DNA of 18,936 nt from Candidatus Baldrarchaeum yapensis (GCA_016840465.1 JAEOSH010000047.1:1-18936); one strand, 5' to 3'. Positions 7,221-14,415 are shown, numbered from the stretch's first letter. Translations and numbers: made by a program. Notes: a model not told the origin generated them from the letters alone.

Positions 7221-7308
7221 GCCGGGGTGGCCGAGTGGTTTAGGCGGCGGACTGCAGTAATGGACAGATATCCGCTTTACCGGGGTTCGAATCCCCGCCC
7301 CGGCTCCA
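7221..7308 (+). tRNA. trnC: tRNA-Cys (GCA) with a 12-nt intron at 37/38
   Basis: The acceptor stem GCCGGGG/CCCCGGC is followed by discriminator T, the identity base of tRNA-Cys, and an encoded CCA (7306-7308). The D arm is GCCGAGTGGTTTAGGC and the T arm CGGGGTTCGAATCCCCG. The anticodon stem GCGGA/TCCGC closes only if TAATGGACAGAT (7258-7269) is removed, giving the loop CTGCAGA with anticodon GCA. The interruption is exactly at the canonical archaeal position between bases 37 and 38. CTG of the loop can pair with CAG of the intron, leaving three-base bulges AGT and ATA. Cutting each after its second base gives the predicted exon ends, which is the bulge-helix-bulge geometry with a weak central helix. 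Confidence 0.95.
7258..7269 (+). other. 12-nt tRNA-Cys intron (relaxed BHB)
   Basis: Twelve bases between G37 and A38 break the otherwise perfect anticodon stem-loop. A three-pair helix (CTG 7252-7254 with CAG 7265-7267) and two three-base bulges define the splice sites for the tRNA splicing endonuclease. The intron is near the short end of known archaeal tRNA introns. Confidence 0.88.
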
Positions 7309-7786
7309 CTTTCTAAATATTCATGATGATTTTATTTTGTCTTTATTGCTGAGATTGTTCTGAATGTTTAGGTAGCAGTACAACACCACGTTTAAGGAGA
7401 TTGAGAAATTCTTTTCGTCTACCTTCACATGATCCCAGCTGTGCCTCATTTTAAGTATGTGTCGTTAACGTGGTTACATGTGTACAACGTGTGGGGGAAG
7501 TACAGTGCCGGAGTTGAACAAGCAGTTGATTACCACCTTCCAATTCGCTTATTGTTGAAAAATAAACGATCTTTAGAGGCCCTAAGTGAATTAGAGGTGA
7601 AAAGCCGACGGAAGATTTCAACAATATCGTATATACGGGAAGATTGAAATTTTTCTAGTTTTGTGAAGAAGATCGCACTAGGGATGTCCTCACGATTCGT
7701 CTATTACTACTTAGGCAACTCATGTTATCCAAAAGAATTAAGTATAGATTAGGAGACTTACACGGAAAAGTTTCGGAGGTGGTGGT
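7309..7786 (+). other. 480-bp gap with the promoter and leader of the downstream regulator
   Basis: After tRNA-Cys comes a T-rich tract (about 7331-7349), plausible as an archaeal termination signal. A 72-codon frame at 7429-7647 starts with an ATG but has no ribosome-binding site and matches no family I recognise, so I do not call it. At 7731-7746, AAAAGAATTAAGTATA resembles BRE plus TATA and would start RNA near 7768, just before the strong GGAGGTGG at 7775-7782. I see nothing else supportable. Confidence 0.5.
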
Positions 7787-7846
7787 ATGAGCGGAGGTGA
7801 GTACTGGATCCTTGCAAGAGCAAAAGGTGGTGACTACTTCCTCTGA
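7787..7846 (+). CDS. Possible 19-codon upstream ORF overlapping the regulator start
   Basis: ATG at 7787 is preceded by GGAGGTGG (7775-7782), the best ribosome-binding site in this neighbourhood, and opens a 19-residue peptide MSGGEYWILARAKGGDYFL ending at TGA 7844-7846. It overlaps, in another frame, the first 50 bases of the winged-helix gene whose GTG is at 7797. It could be a leader peptide coupling or attenuating translation of the regulator, or the true start of a gene whose frame was broken by a base error. No family is recognised. Confidence 0.35.
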   Translation: MSGGEYWILARAKGGDYFL

Positions 7847-8198
7847 GGATGTCGCGGCTACGGTGGTTAGTGTATTCCACGCACCCCGCGGGTCGATAAT
7901 AGAGTTGATGTTAAAGAGAATAAGATTTCTCGAACAGGCGCTCGTGAAATTTGCGATGTCCGAACTCACAGATCTGCAGAAAACACTTCTCAAGAAAGTG
8001 CGTGAAAACGAGGGTAAGAAGACCTTAACGGCACTAACTCGAGAGTTATCCAAGAGGTATGGAATTCCTGAATCTACTGTGAAATGGAATCTAAGGAAGT
8101 TAAGAGATATGGGGCTGATAATTGCGGGCAACGCAGAGAGCAAGGGTACCCCGGTGTCCCTGACCGAGATAGGACGTCTAGTTGTCCGCCACTTATAA
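7797..8198 (+). CDS. Small winged-helix DNA-binding regulator
   Basis: A 133-residue protein. Its C-terminal half (about 55-133) is a winged helix-turn-helix. Helix LTDLQKTLLKKVREN leads to TLTALTRELSKRYGIPESTV, continuing KWNLRKLRDMGLI as the recognition helix and start of the wing. It ends GTPVSLTEIGRLVVRHL. This is typical of archaeal ArsR/MarR-like regulators. The first 35 residues are low-complexity and have no recognised fold. The GTG at 7797 is used because the frame upstream is closed by TGA at 7788-7790. An ATG at 7908 would give a 96-residue protein that keeps the whole DNA-binding domain. It precedes the KaiC-like ATPase gene by about 130 bases on the same strand and may regulate it. 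No effector domain is visible. Confidence 0.7.
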   Translation: MSTGSLQEQKVVTTSSEDVAATVVSVFHAPRGSIIELMLKRIRFLEQALVKFAMSELTDLQKTLLKKVRENEGKKTLTALTRELSKRYGIPESTVKWNLRKLRDMGLIIAGNAESKGTPVSLTEIGRLVVRHL

Positions 8199-8329
8199 TC
8201 CGTTTCGTGCCTTCTCACGTCTTCATTTCATTTCACGTTTATTTTTTGGTCACAATCTCTTGGATATTATGCCGGTATAGTAGCGGTTTTTTATGAGGTG
8301 GGAGGAACTTTTCTAGAGAGTGATACGTG

Positions 8330-9223
8330 ATGGAGGTAGAGATAGAAAGGATACCGACTGGCGTTTCGAAACTCGATGAGCTATTATGTGGAGGCATACC
8401 TAGGGGTTTTTTTGTGGCCGTGACCGGACCGCCGGGCACCGGGAAGACCGTCCTTTGCATTCATTTTATCGGTGAGGGCCTCAAGCGTGGGGAACCATGC
8501 ATTTATGTAACTACAGAGGAAAGTAGGGAGAGCATAGTAAGGCAGGCGGCTCAGTTTGGCATGGACTTTGGGGATGCGCTGGAGATGGGTAACTTAATAG
8601 TAATAGACGCACTCATGAGGGAAGGTGGAGATCCCTGGACATTATACACGCTGGATGTTCGCTCTCTTGTCGATAAGATTATTGAGGCGAAGAAACATCT
8701 CGGATACGGACATGCAAGACTTGTGATTGATAGTCTAAGTGCATTTTGGCTTGATAAGCCAGCGGTAGCTCGAAGAGATAGTTATTTCGTGAAGAAAGTG
8801 TTGTTCCAGTGGGGATTCACAATATTGGCCATTAGCCAGTATGCGATCACAACCTCGGCCGCATTCGGCTTTGGCGTGGAGCACGTCGCCGATGGGATAA
8901 TAAGGTTCTTCAGGTCCCATAGATATGGGAAATTGAGGCGATTTTTGATGATAGAAAAGATGCGGCAGACCCCTCATGATACTAGGCTATGGGAAGTCGA
9001 AATCATTGACGGTAAGGGGATGATTTTGAAAGCACCGACCCCTCTCCGTGCGGAGGACGTTAGACTTCCAAGGCATGTCATGGAGAGGATCGCTGAAAGT
9101 GAACTCTATCAGGAGATTGTGGGCGAAATTTACGGTACATCGGCTACGGAGCAACCATTAGACGCGGAGATGAGGGGAAGCGGTGAGGATATCGAGCGAG
9201 AAAACAGCGGTCGAGGTCGATAA
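8330..9223 (+). CDS. KaiC/RAD55-like RecA-superfamily ATPase
   Basis: A 297-residue single-domain ATPase of the KaiC/GvpD/RAD55 group, which uses ATP binding or hydrolysis in oligomeric rings for signalling or DNA-related roles. It opens with RIPTGVSKLDELLCGGIPRG, the hallmark of the group. Walker A GPPGTGKT is at 33-40, VTTEES with the likely catalytic Glu at about 60-65, and Walker B RLVIDSLSAF at 130-139. The C-terminal 50 residues are charged and probably disordered. ATG at 8330 is preferred over GTG at 8327 because GAGAGTGAT sits at better spacing. The stop overlaps the next gene by one base (TAATG), so this ATPase and the double-SIS protein are translationally coupled and probably work together. 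Related archaeal proteins lack a defined substrate, so no specific function is given. Confidence 0.85.
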   Translation: MEVEIERIPTGVSKLDELLCGGIPRGFFVAVTGPPGTGKTVLCIHFIGEGLKRGEPCIYVTTEESRESIVRQAAQFGMDFGDALEMGNLIVIDALMREGGDPWTLYTLDVRSLVDKIIEAKKHLGYGHARLVIDSLSAFWLDKPAVARRDSYFVKKVLFQWGFTILAISQYAITTSAAFGFGVEHVADGIIRFFRSHRYGKLRRFLMIEKMRQTPHDTRLWEVEIIDGKGMILKAPTPLRAEDVRLPRHVMERIAESELYQEIVGEIYGTSATEQPLDAEMRGSGEDIERENSGRGR

Positions 9224-10536
9224 TGAGAATACAAAGCCTTATATTGTCATGTTACGTAGAAGGCTTACCGCGGGTGGGGCATGTGTCACTGATAAATGTG
9301 CGCGTTCCCATAAGGAAGGACGACATGGAGAGGGCGCTAATAATCGCGCAGAACACGACAAGATACCTGATAGATCAGGCTGCGGAGAACATAAAGTACA
9401 CCTTTGAGACGCAGAGGGAGAAATTAGTGCATTTTCTCGACTTTCTCGCAAATTATGACAGAGGGAGAATACATTTTGCGGCGAGAGGAAGAAGTCTGTA
9501 TCTCGGGGCACGAACGCTTGCCGACCGCCTTATACAACTGGGGATAAACGCAGTTTACCCAACTCTCGAACAATATGTCGTGTACGATCCGAACGCATAT
9601 CTGAGCAAGGGCGATATGATAATATGTTTCAGCACGTCCGGCAAGACGATGAAAGTTGTGAAGAAGGCAAAATTTGGCAGGGAGATAGGATGTGAGGTTG
9701 TAGTTATAACCGGAAATTTAGACTCCCCGCTGGCATCCTTAGCTACAAAGTCCCCAATATTCTTACATCCGAAACATAACAGTGCACGTCTCCTCCAAGA
9801 TTACGAGGAGGAGTTCAAACCTATCACTCCACTTGGCACAACATCTGAGTTCACGCAATTGATATTTTCCGAAGCCATATCTAGGGGCCTTAAGGAAATC
9901 ATCGAAGAATCCCAGGACACCGAAAAGGCATATGAAGTTTCCCTCGAAACGGCCCTTGAGTTACTAAATAGGGCCAAGAGAAATACTAAGGTTGCTTACT
10001 CTCACAGGGAGGAGGTAAAGGAGTTTCTCGCAAACCTCATACTGAAGTATTACAGTCAGCAAACCGTACACTTCTGTGCCCGTGGGAAGACCTTCAATAT
10101 GGCTGTTGGCCCATTCAAAATGCGTCTCGATCAAATACCCCATGCCTTCGTAACGAGCATTTTGGACTTCGAACCATTAAACCGTCCGGTCCGTAAGGGG
10201 CAACTGACAATAGCCGTGAGTGGAAGCGGCGGCGCGTATACTATTGCGAAAATGGCAAAGGAAATGGGGAGTATGGTGATAGGAATCACCTCGTCAAAGA
10301 ATCAATTATGGGAAATCTCGGACGTAAAGATTCTGGTACCGGGAAGGAAAGACTCCGAAAACACCACAGATTGGGACATTAGGCAATGGAAAGGCTGGAG
10401 AGCCGACTTCGCCCCTGATGGTACGGAATTTGAAGTGTCCGCTGCTGCCTTTCTCGAGGGAATATTTGGAGGTCTCGTTGCCTACATAGGAATAGAAGAA
10501 AAAGATATGAGGGAGGGACACGCAAACATCGAATGA
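9223..10536 (+). CDS. Tandem SIS-domain protein (sugar-phosphate isomerase/binding fold)
   Basis: A 437-residue protein with two SIS domains, the fold that binds or isomerises phosphosugars. The first (about 80-225) has RIHFAARGRSLYLG and FSTSGKTMKVVKKA. The second (about 280-425) has TVHFCARGKTFNMA and AVSGSGGAYTIAKMAKEMGS. The paired HFxARG and (F/V)S(T/G)SG blocks show an internal duplication. The N-terminal 80 residues are helical with no family match. Tandem SIS occurs in GlmS-type isomerases, but the glutaminase domain is absent, and bacterial/archaeal 3-hexulose-6-phosphate isomerases have only one SIS. The reaction is therefore unassigned. The ATG overlaps the KaiC-like gene's stop by one base. 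A start at M35 is also possible. Its TGA directly abuts the stop of the convergent TFB gene. Confidence 0.85.
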   Translation: MRIQSLILSCYVEGLPRVGHVSLINVRVPIRKDDMERALIIAQNTTRYLIDQAAENIKYTFETQREKLVHFLDFLANYDRGRIHFAARGRSLYLGARTLADRLIQLGINAVYPTLEQYVVYDPNAYLSKGDMIICFSTSGKTMKVVKKAKFGREIGCEVVVITGNLDSPLASLATKSPIFLHPKHNSARLLQDYEEEFKPITPLGTTSEFTQLIFSEAISRGLKEIIEESQDTEKAYEVSLETALELLNRAKRNTKVAYSHREEVKEFLANLILKYYSQQTVHFCARGKTFNMAVGPFKMRLDQIPHAFVTSILDFEPLNRPVRKGQLTIAVSGSGGAYTIAKMAKEMGSMVIGITSSKNQLWEISDVKILVPGRKDSENTTDWDIRQWKGWRADFAPDGTEFEVSAAAFLEGIFGGLVAYIGIEEKDMREGHANIE

Positions 10537-11493
10537 TCACTTAGACGAGAGAAGATTTCTAATATCCTTGAGATTCAGCTTCTTAGTGAGTTCCTTGTAG
10601 CGGTTTCTCACCGTAACCTCCGTAACATGTGCAACCTCCGCGATTTGCCTTTGTGTTCTTCTCTCACCACCAAGTATACCTGCCACATAGAGGGCAGCTG
10701 CCGCAAGCCCCGAAGGATCTTTTCCTGCAGTAATTCCAGCCTTTTCAGCCCTATCTAAAATCTCTATTGCAAGCCTCTGGATGTATGGGGAAAGGTTCAA
10801 CTCCGCCGCAAACCTCGGCACGAAATGCTTCGCGGTCGGTCTCGGGAAGTCCTGTTGTAACTTCCTTATCAACACTCTGACACATTTCGAAACGTCTTTC
10901 CTAGAAGCCTTTGCATGCTCGACTATTTCATCAAGCGGTCTGGGTATCCTATGAAGTCTCGATGCGAGGTAAATCGCAGCAGCGGCCATTGCACTAACCG
11001 GATATCCGCGTGTTAACCTTTTCTCGACTGCCTTTCTATAAATTAGCGCAGCTGTCTCTCTTAACTCGTTAGAAACACTAAGCTGGCTTGCAATTCTGTT
11101 TAACTCTATAAGACCGTCTGTCAGGCTCCTTTTAACCATAGTGCGTACGTTCCAGCGACGTAACCTGTATATCTGGGCCCTCTTTGATGGTGATAGCTTT
11201 CTACCGTGAGCGTCCCTATCTGACCAACTAATCGTGGTACTGAGACCCTTATCGGCGAATCTAAAACTTGAAGGTGCTCCAACACGCGCTCTCTTTTCCA
11301 ACTCTTCGTGAGTGAACGCTCTCCACTCGGGTCCCATATCAACAAGATGATCAGTGATCACAAGTCCACAATTCGAGCATATGAGTTCTCCTCTGACAGG
11401 ATCTCTCAGAATTTCCTTAGATCCACACTCCGGACACTTTAGATCTTCCCTACCTTCACGCATACCATTTTTTTCATTTGTACCCGTAGACAT
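10537..11493 (-). CDS. tfb: Transcription initiation factor B (TFB)
   Basis: A 318-residue TFB, the archaeal TFIIB homologue that binds TBP-DNA and recruits RNA polymerase. An N-terminal zinc ribbon has Cys at about 20, 23, 39 and 42 (CPECG...CSNCG). It is followed by the B-reader/linker GPEWRAFTHEELEKRARVGA and KLSPSKRAQIYRLRRW. Two cyclin folds follow (about 120-212 and 215-312). The second ends in the BRE-reading helix-turn-helix with RRTQRQIAEVAHVTEVTVRN. All expected parts are present, so it appears functional. ATG at 11493 is chosen because AGGAGG lies seven bases upstream; the ATG at 11499 is only one base from that site. A strong promoter about 190 bases upstream suggests a long 5' leader. 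Confidence 0.96.
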   Translation of the reverse strand: MSTGTNEKNGMREGREDLKCPECGSKEILRDPVRGELICSNCGLVITDHLVDMGPEWRAFTHEELEKRARVGAPSSFRFADKGLSTTISWSDRDAHGRKLSPSKRAQIYRLRRWNVRTMVKRSLTDGLIELNRIASQLSVSNELRETAALIYRKAVEKRLTRGYPVSAMAAAAIYLASRLHRIPRPLDEIVEHAKASRKDVSKCVRVLIRKLQQDFPRPTAKHFVPRFAAELNLSPYIQRLAIEILDRAEKAGITAGKDPSGLAAAALYVAGILGGERRTQRQIAEVAHVTEVTVRNRYKELTKKLNLKDIRNLLSSK

Positions 11494-11710
11494 GAACATA
11501 CCTCCTAAACTTTAATTCGAGCATCAAATCGTTGCGCAAACACGTCAACCCTCAGAAGCATCTCCGGTCATTACAATTTCGGTCGCGTGCGCAGGCATCA
11601 TCGAAATCTTCAGAAGTAACATCATCCGGTAGGAAATGTCATCACAACATCATCAGATGCTCATTGTAATACTAAGTTTCAAGATCCAGTATTCCAAAAA
11701 TTTTAATTAT

Positions 11711-11730
11711 CATATTTATAAACCTTTCGC
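11711..11730 (-). promoter_or_regulatory. Strong BRE/TATA promoter, probably of tfb
   Basis: The minus strand reads GCGAAAGGTTTATAAATATG, a near-ideal archaeal BRE (GCGAAAGG) and TATA box (TTTATAAATA). RNA would begin near 11690 and reach the tfb ATG after a leader of about 190 bases, unless a non-coding RNA is made first. Confidence 0.6.
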
Positions 11731-11745
11731 AAGGTATAAAAGAAG
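11727..11745 (+). promoter_or_regulatory. Divergent BRE/TATA on the plus strand
   Basis: TCGCAAGGTATAAAAGAAG gives a BRE-like TCGCAAGG and TATAAAAG, predicting a start near 11765 on the plus strand. No gene begins within 250 bases, and the next one has its own promoter at 11971-11990. The product, if any, could be a small RNA or a leader. Confidence 0.4.
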
Positions 11746-11970
11746 AATCTCGCACCTGTGACCCTTCTCATTACAAAATATTATCGCCAGTACTTGAAAT
11801 TACTAATAAGAATTACGGTCTCGATTGTTGGGGTTTTCCGAGCCCTTATGTGGATGTTTTGAGAAGAAGAGAAAGATCGATCGGTATGCTGAGAAAACGG
11901 AGCACGATGGCGATACGTTTTCGGTATTAGAAGTTGTAAATTTTTGGAACAAATAAAGCAAGTTATTCGT

Positions 11971-11990
11971 GAAAGGATACATTTTATAAT
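11971..11990 (+). promoter_or_regulatory. Promoter of the 12038-12922 gene
   Basis: GAAAGGATACATTTTATAAT combines a purine BRE with TATA TTTTATAA. A start near 12012 would exclude the upstream GTG at 12005 and supports the GTG at 12038, which has AGGTG six bases before it. Confidence 0.5.
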
Positions 11991-12037
11991 TCGCTAGTTG
12001 TATTGTGTTATTTAGTAATACCAATCAGGTGTTCAGT

Positions 12038-12922
12038 GTGTATCATGACAATAATAGATTTCGCGTCAGAACATACGGCGATCCACCGCCACATTACCGT
12101 ATAACCATAATTGAAGAATTAGAGCGATGCTATAGAAAAATCGGGCAACCACCTCACCCTCCTGAGATTCTAATCATAGATACCGAGGAGAACCTGTTTA
12201 ACTTCTTCAAGCAGGAGGAAAATCGTCTTTCAAAACTTAATGGAACACAAATATCAAACATGTTGCCTGAAAGTTCGGTGATGCATTTCGCATGGAGAGG
12301 ATGGCCAACCATAGTAATATGCGTCGAACGAATGGAAAATCGGCCAAAACGAGTGGCGATAGCAGAGCTGGAAAGAGCAGCAGCGCACTCGGTTCTTCAT
12401 GGAACCCCCGAGTGTTATATGATACCCCTTCCACCTTCCTTCATGAGCCTACAAACAAACGGTTTCTTCTGCGAAACAACTCTGGGACTCTGTTTCTATA
12501 TACTCGCGGCCGGGGTTAAGGACTTTGAAGTGACTCGGAAACTCATAATATCCGATGAACGCTTCAGAAGAAATCAGGAACAGTTGTACATATTTCTACT
12601 CAGAATGAGTGATGAAGAATGCGAACTGTGGAGGCTCGCGGGATGTAACATAGATTTATGTGCAGTGATGCTAGCAGATACATTTAAGACCCTCGCGGGC
12701 GCGACCCCCCTCGTGATAAACGGATGTAGCAAGGAACTTATGGAATTATACGAGAAAAACATCTCGGTACTCCCTTATGGTCTCCGTCACGAAATGTATC
12801 TTGTGCTACTCGGAAGACTTCCATCCTTGGGCTATAACACCATAAAAAACGTGAATATGATCGCCGAGGAATTCGTACAACTCCTACAAAGATACATGAG
12901 TGGACACATCTTCCTCTTCTAA
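12038..12922 (+). CDS. Uncharacterised protein with a zincin-like HSVLHG motif
   Basis: A 294-residue soluble protein of no family I can name with confidence. In its middle, ELERAAAHSVLHGTPECY (about 110-127) resembles the active-site helix of small zinc-metalloprotease-like proteins. The canonical HExxH appears here as R-A-A-A-H; only the second His and a further His four residues on (H117, H121) are kept. If the comparison holds, the protein would be a non-catalytic relative. The N-terminal part has RITIIEELERCYRKIGQPPHPPE, then a strand and a HFAWRGWPTIVICVERM segment like the strand that precedes such helices. There are no membrane segments. GTG at 12038 is preferred because of the AGGTG ribosome site and promoter placement; the frame is open from 12005. 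It precedes four co-directional genes but has its own promoter. Confidence 0.72.
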   Translation: MYHDNNRFRVRTYGDPPPHYRITIIEELERCYRKIGQPPHPPEILIIDTEENLFNFFKQEENRLSKLNGTQISNMLPESSVMHFAWRGWPTIVICVERMENRPKRVAIAELERAAAHSVLHGTPECYMIPLPPSFMSLQTNGFFCETTLGLCFYILAAGVKDFEVTRKLIISDERFRRNQEQLYIFLLRMSDEECELWRLAGCNIDLCAVMLADTFKTLAGATPLVINGCSKELMELYEKNISVLPYGLRHEMYLVLLGRLPSLGYNTIKNVNMIAEEFVQLLQRYMSGHIFLF

Positions 12923-12980
12923 CATTAAAAGTTAAAACCGGAGAAGAGATCTGCGCATCCCCTACCTCCAACCTGTGTCC

Positions 12981-12988
12981 TTTAAATA
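12981..12988 (+). promoter_or_regulatory. TATA box before the 13031 gene
   Basis: TTTAAATA preceded by GTGTCC lies about 25-30 bases upstream of a likely start near 13010. AGGAGG (13018-13023) and the GTG at 13031 follow at correct spacing. This suggests a second transcription unit covering 13031 to about 15508. Confidence 0.42.
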
Positions 12989-13030
12989 CTAACCCTCAAA
13001 AATATTGGTGAGACCTTAGGAGGCTGTCGC

Positions 13031-14077
13031 GTGGAATTAGTGGAAAAATTCCGCGAAATTATGAGGCGTAAATTCAATATGGAATTTGATGAGGAGTCAC
13101 TAAAAAGAATACGCGAGTCATTTGTAGAAAAAGTACTGGAGAAGGACACTATTGTGTCGCTCTCCTGCGAAGTCGCTGGTGAATCGGAAATTTTAGCACA
13201 ACACTTCGATCAACTTCTCACAATTGGATGTGCACTAAGTTTACTTGTTCTCTTTAAGGATGATGATGATGTATTTCATGAACTTGGACGAGTGTGGGCA
13301 AGAATATGTAAAGAGTGTGCTAAGAGCATAGGCAAAGAACCAGCAAACATGATATGCGACGCAATAGGAACCCTGTTTGCCCTACATTTCCCCAGACTTG
13401 CAGATATATTCGGAAGAAGGGTAGTAATATCGGCACACCTTTACGTTCGAAAGCGAGATTTAAAACTCCACATCGAAGAGGGCAAAAAACTAAAAGTTGT
13501 TTCAAGAGAACTCGATGACGAGCAGAGGTTTGAAATGAAGGTCGTGTGTGAAGAGTGCGGAAAAACTCTCGTAGCAATAAGATTCCCAAAGGCAAGAAAC
13601 AAAAGGAAAGGAAAAAGAATATTGGCAAACTCCATAAGGCTCCTTTGTCTCATCCTGCATATTTCAAACGGTGAGAATGTGCAGGTGAAACCCTTTTGGC
13701 ATCTATCGGATACCTCAGAAACCATAACCCTCAGATTCTTCTGTGAAGAATGTGGGGTCTTCTTCTTCGATCTCGATATCCCCATCGGTAAACCCAAGCG
13801 CCTGCTCAACGTCGCCTATGGCATTGCGGAATCCCTTTACATGCTCTTAGGTTCCTCAATAGAGAACGTCCCACCATGGCTCTTTAATAGAATCGTCGAC
13901 GTCAGTACTCTCTACGTCTCCTCCGCAAACGTGAGTACAAGGCGATACCTCCAAGAAATAGAAGAATGCATTTCAATAGCGGAAGAAGAAGGCCTGCCCG
14001 AGCACATAAAGAACATAATAAAAAGTTTCGCATCCCGTATAATTAGGGAAAAGGAAGGCGCCGAGTACATAATATGA
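13031..14077 (+). CDS. Uncharacterised protein with a duplicated CEECG zinc-site module
   Basis: A 348-residue protein not matching any family I recognise. The N-terminal half (1-150) is helical with a CKEC at 93-96. The C-terminal half holds an internal repeat: VVCEECGKTLVAIRFP at about 171-186 and FFCEECGVFFFDLDIP at about 236-251. Each is followed by a basic KR-rich turn and a hydrophobic helix. The two CxxC pairs (C173/C176, C238/C241) could together bind one zinc or iron, or each could sit in half of a duplicated fold. The GTG start at 13031 is supported by AGGAGG seven bases upstream. The last codons overlap the ATG of the DUF3795-like gene (ATGA), so the two are translationally coupled. 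There is no signal peptide or clear membrane span. Confidence 0.75.
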   Translation: MELVEKFREIMRRKFNMEFDEESLKRIRESFVEKVLEKDTIVSLSCEVAGESEILAQHFDQLLTIGCALSLLVLFKDDDDVFHELGRVWARICKECAKSIGKEPANMICDAIGTLFALHFPRLADIFGRRVVISAHLYVRKRDLKLHIEEGKKLKVVSRELDDEQRFEMKVVCEECGKTLVAIRFPKARNKRKGKRILANSIRLLCLILHISNGENVQVKPFWHLSDTSETITLRFFCEECGVFFFDLDIPIGKPKRLLNVAYGIAESLYMLLGSSIENVPPWLFNRIVDVSTLYVSSANVSTRRYLQEIEECISIAEEEGLPEHIKNIIKSFASRIIREKEGAEYII

Positions 14078-14415
14078 TTAAAATCGATAAAATTGCTAAT
14101 GCTCGAATGGAGCACGAAACCATGACTGTGAGCAAGGAAAATACTCTTCGGCGGATTGTAGGGGCCTGCGGAGTGCTATGCGAAGCATGTCCACTATTCA
14201 GAAGAAGGGAGAACAGATGCTTGGGCTGCGTTGAATATAACGAAAGATGTGCGAAGGAAGGAAAAACTATATGTAAATTTTATGCATGCGCGAAAAGGAA
14301 GTCCGTTGGTATGTGCTTCTACTGCGACGAATTTCCATGCACCTTACATTATGAAGATGGAATATATACAACTCGCATTCTAAATCTGTGGAAGTCTCTC
14401 CTCGGAAAAGAATAA
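14074..14415 (+). CDS. DUF3795-like cysteine-rich protein
   Basis: A 113-residue protein with eleven cysteines. ACGVLCEACPLF at 31-42, CLGC at 49-52, CKFYACAKRKSVGMCFYC at 67-84 and C89 in EFPC match the layout of the DUF3795 family, which is widespread in anaerobes and archaea and presumably binds metal. The conserved ending LHYEDGIYTTRILNLW fits as well. The first ATG overlaps the preceding stop by four bases; shorter starts at M12 or M17 are possible, since the family part begins near residue 25. It is followed 15 bases later by a YkgJ-like gene, so several cysteine-rich metal proteins are made together. The biochemical role of the family is not established. Confidence 0.82.
   Translation: MIKIDKIANARMEHETMTVSKENTLRRIVGACGVLCEACPLFRRRENRCLGCVEYNERCAKEGKTICKFYACAKRKSVGMCFYCDEFPCTLHYEDGIYTTRILNLWKSLLGKE

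Larger units (their letters stand above)
11494..12037. other. Regulatory gap between tfb and the plus-strand cluster
   Basis: The 540-bp gap holds a back-to-back promoter pair (11711-11745), a further plus-strand promoter at 11971-11990, and the presumed tfb leader (about 11494-11690). Several CATCATC repeats occur at about 11600-11660 (GATGATG on the minus strand) but do not form a complete box C/D RNA. A 48-codon frame at about 11811-11957 (+) has no ATG and no recognised family. I call no gene here. Confidence 0.55.

Noticed and set aside
7323-7375. Box C/D-like elements after tRNA-Cys (ATGATGA followed by two CTGA)
   Set aside because: There is no C' box and the spacing (about 19 bases to the first CTGA) is wrong for an archaeal C/D guide RNA.
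7429-7647. 72-codon plus-strand ORF after tRNA-Cys
   Set aside because: ATG lacks a Shine-Dalgarno or promoter at a sensible distance and the product shows no recognisable domain. It could be a small gene, but I cannot support it.
7655-8218. 187-codon minus-strand ORF
   Set aside because: It is the antisense of the winged-helix gene region; Ser/Thr-rich with no family features, while the plus strand has a clear helix-turn-helix.
11595-11665. Repeated GATGATG (minus) in the tfb leader, considered as C/D RNA
   Set aside because: One RTGATGA and one CTGA are present, but D' and C' boxes do not fall at the required spacing.
11811-11957. 48-codon open frame upstream of the 12038 gene
   Set aside because: It has no ATG or GTG start and no recognisable product; probably chance.
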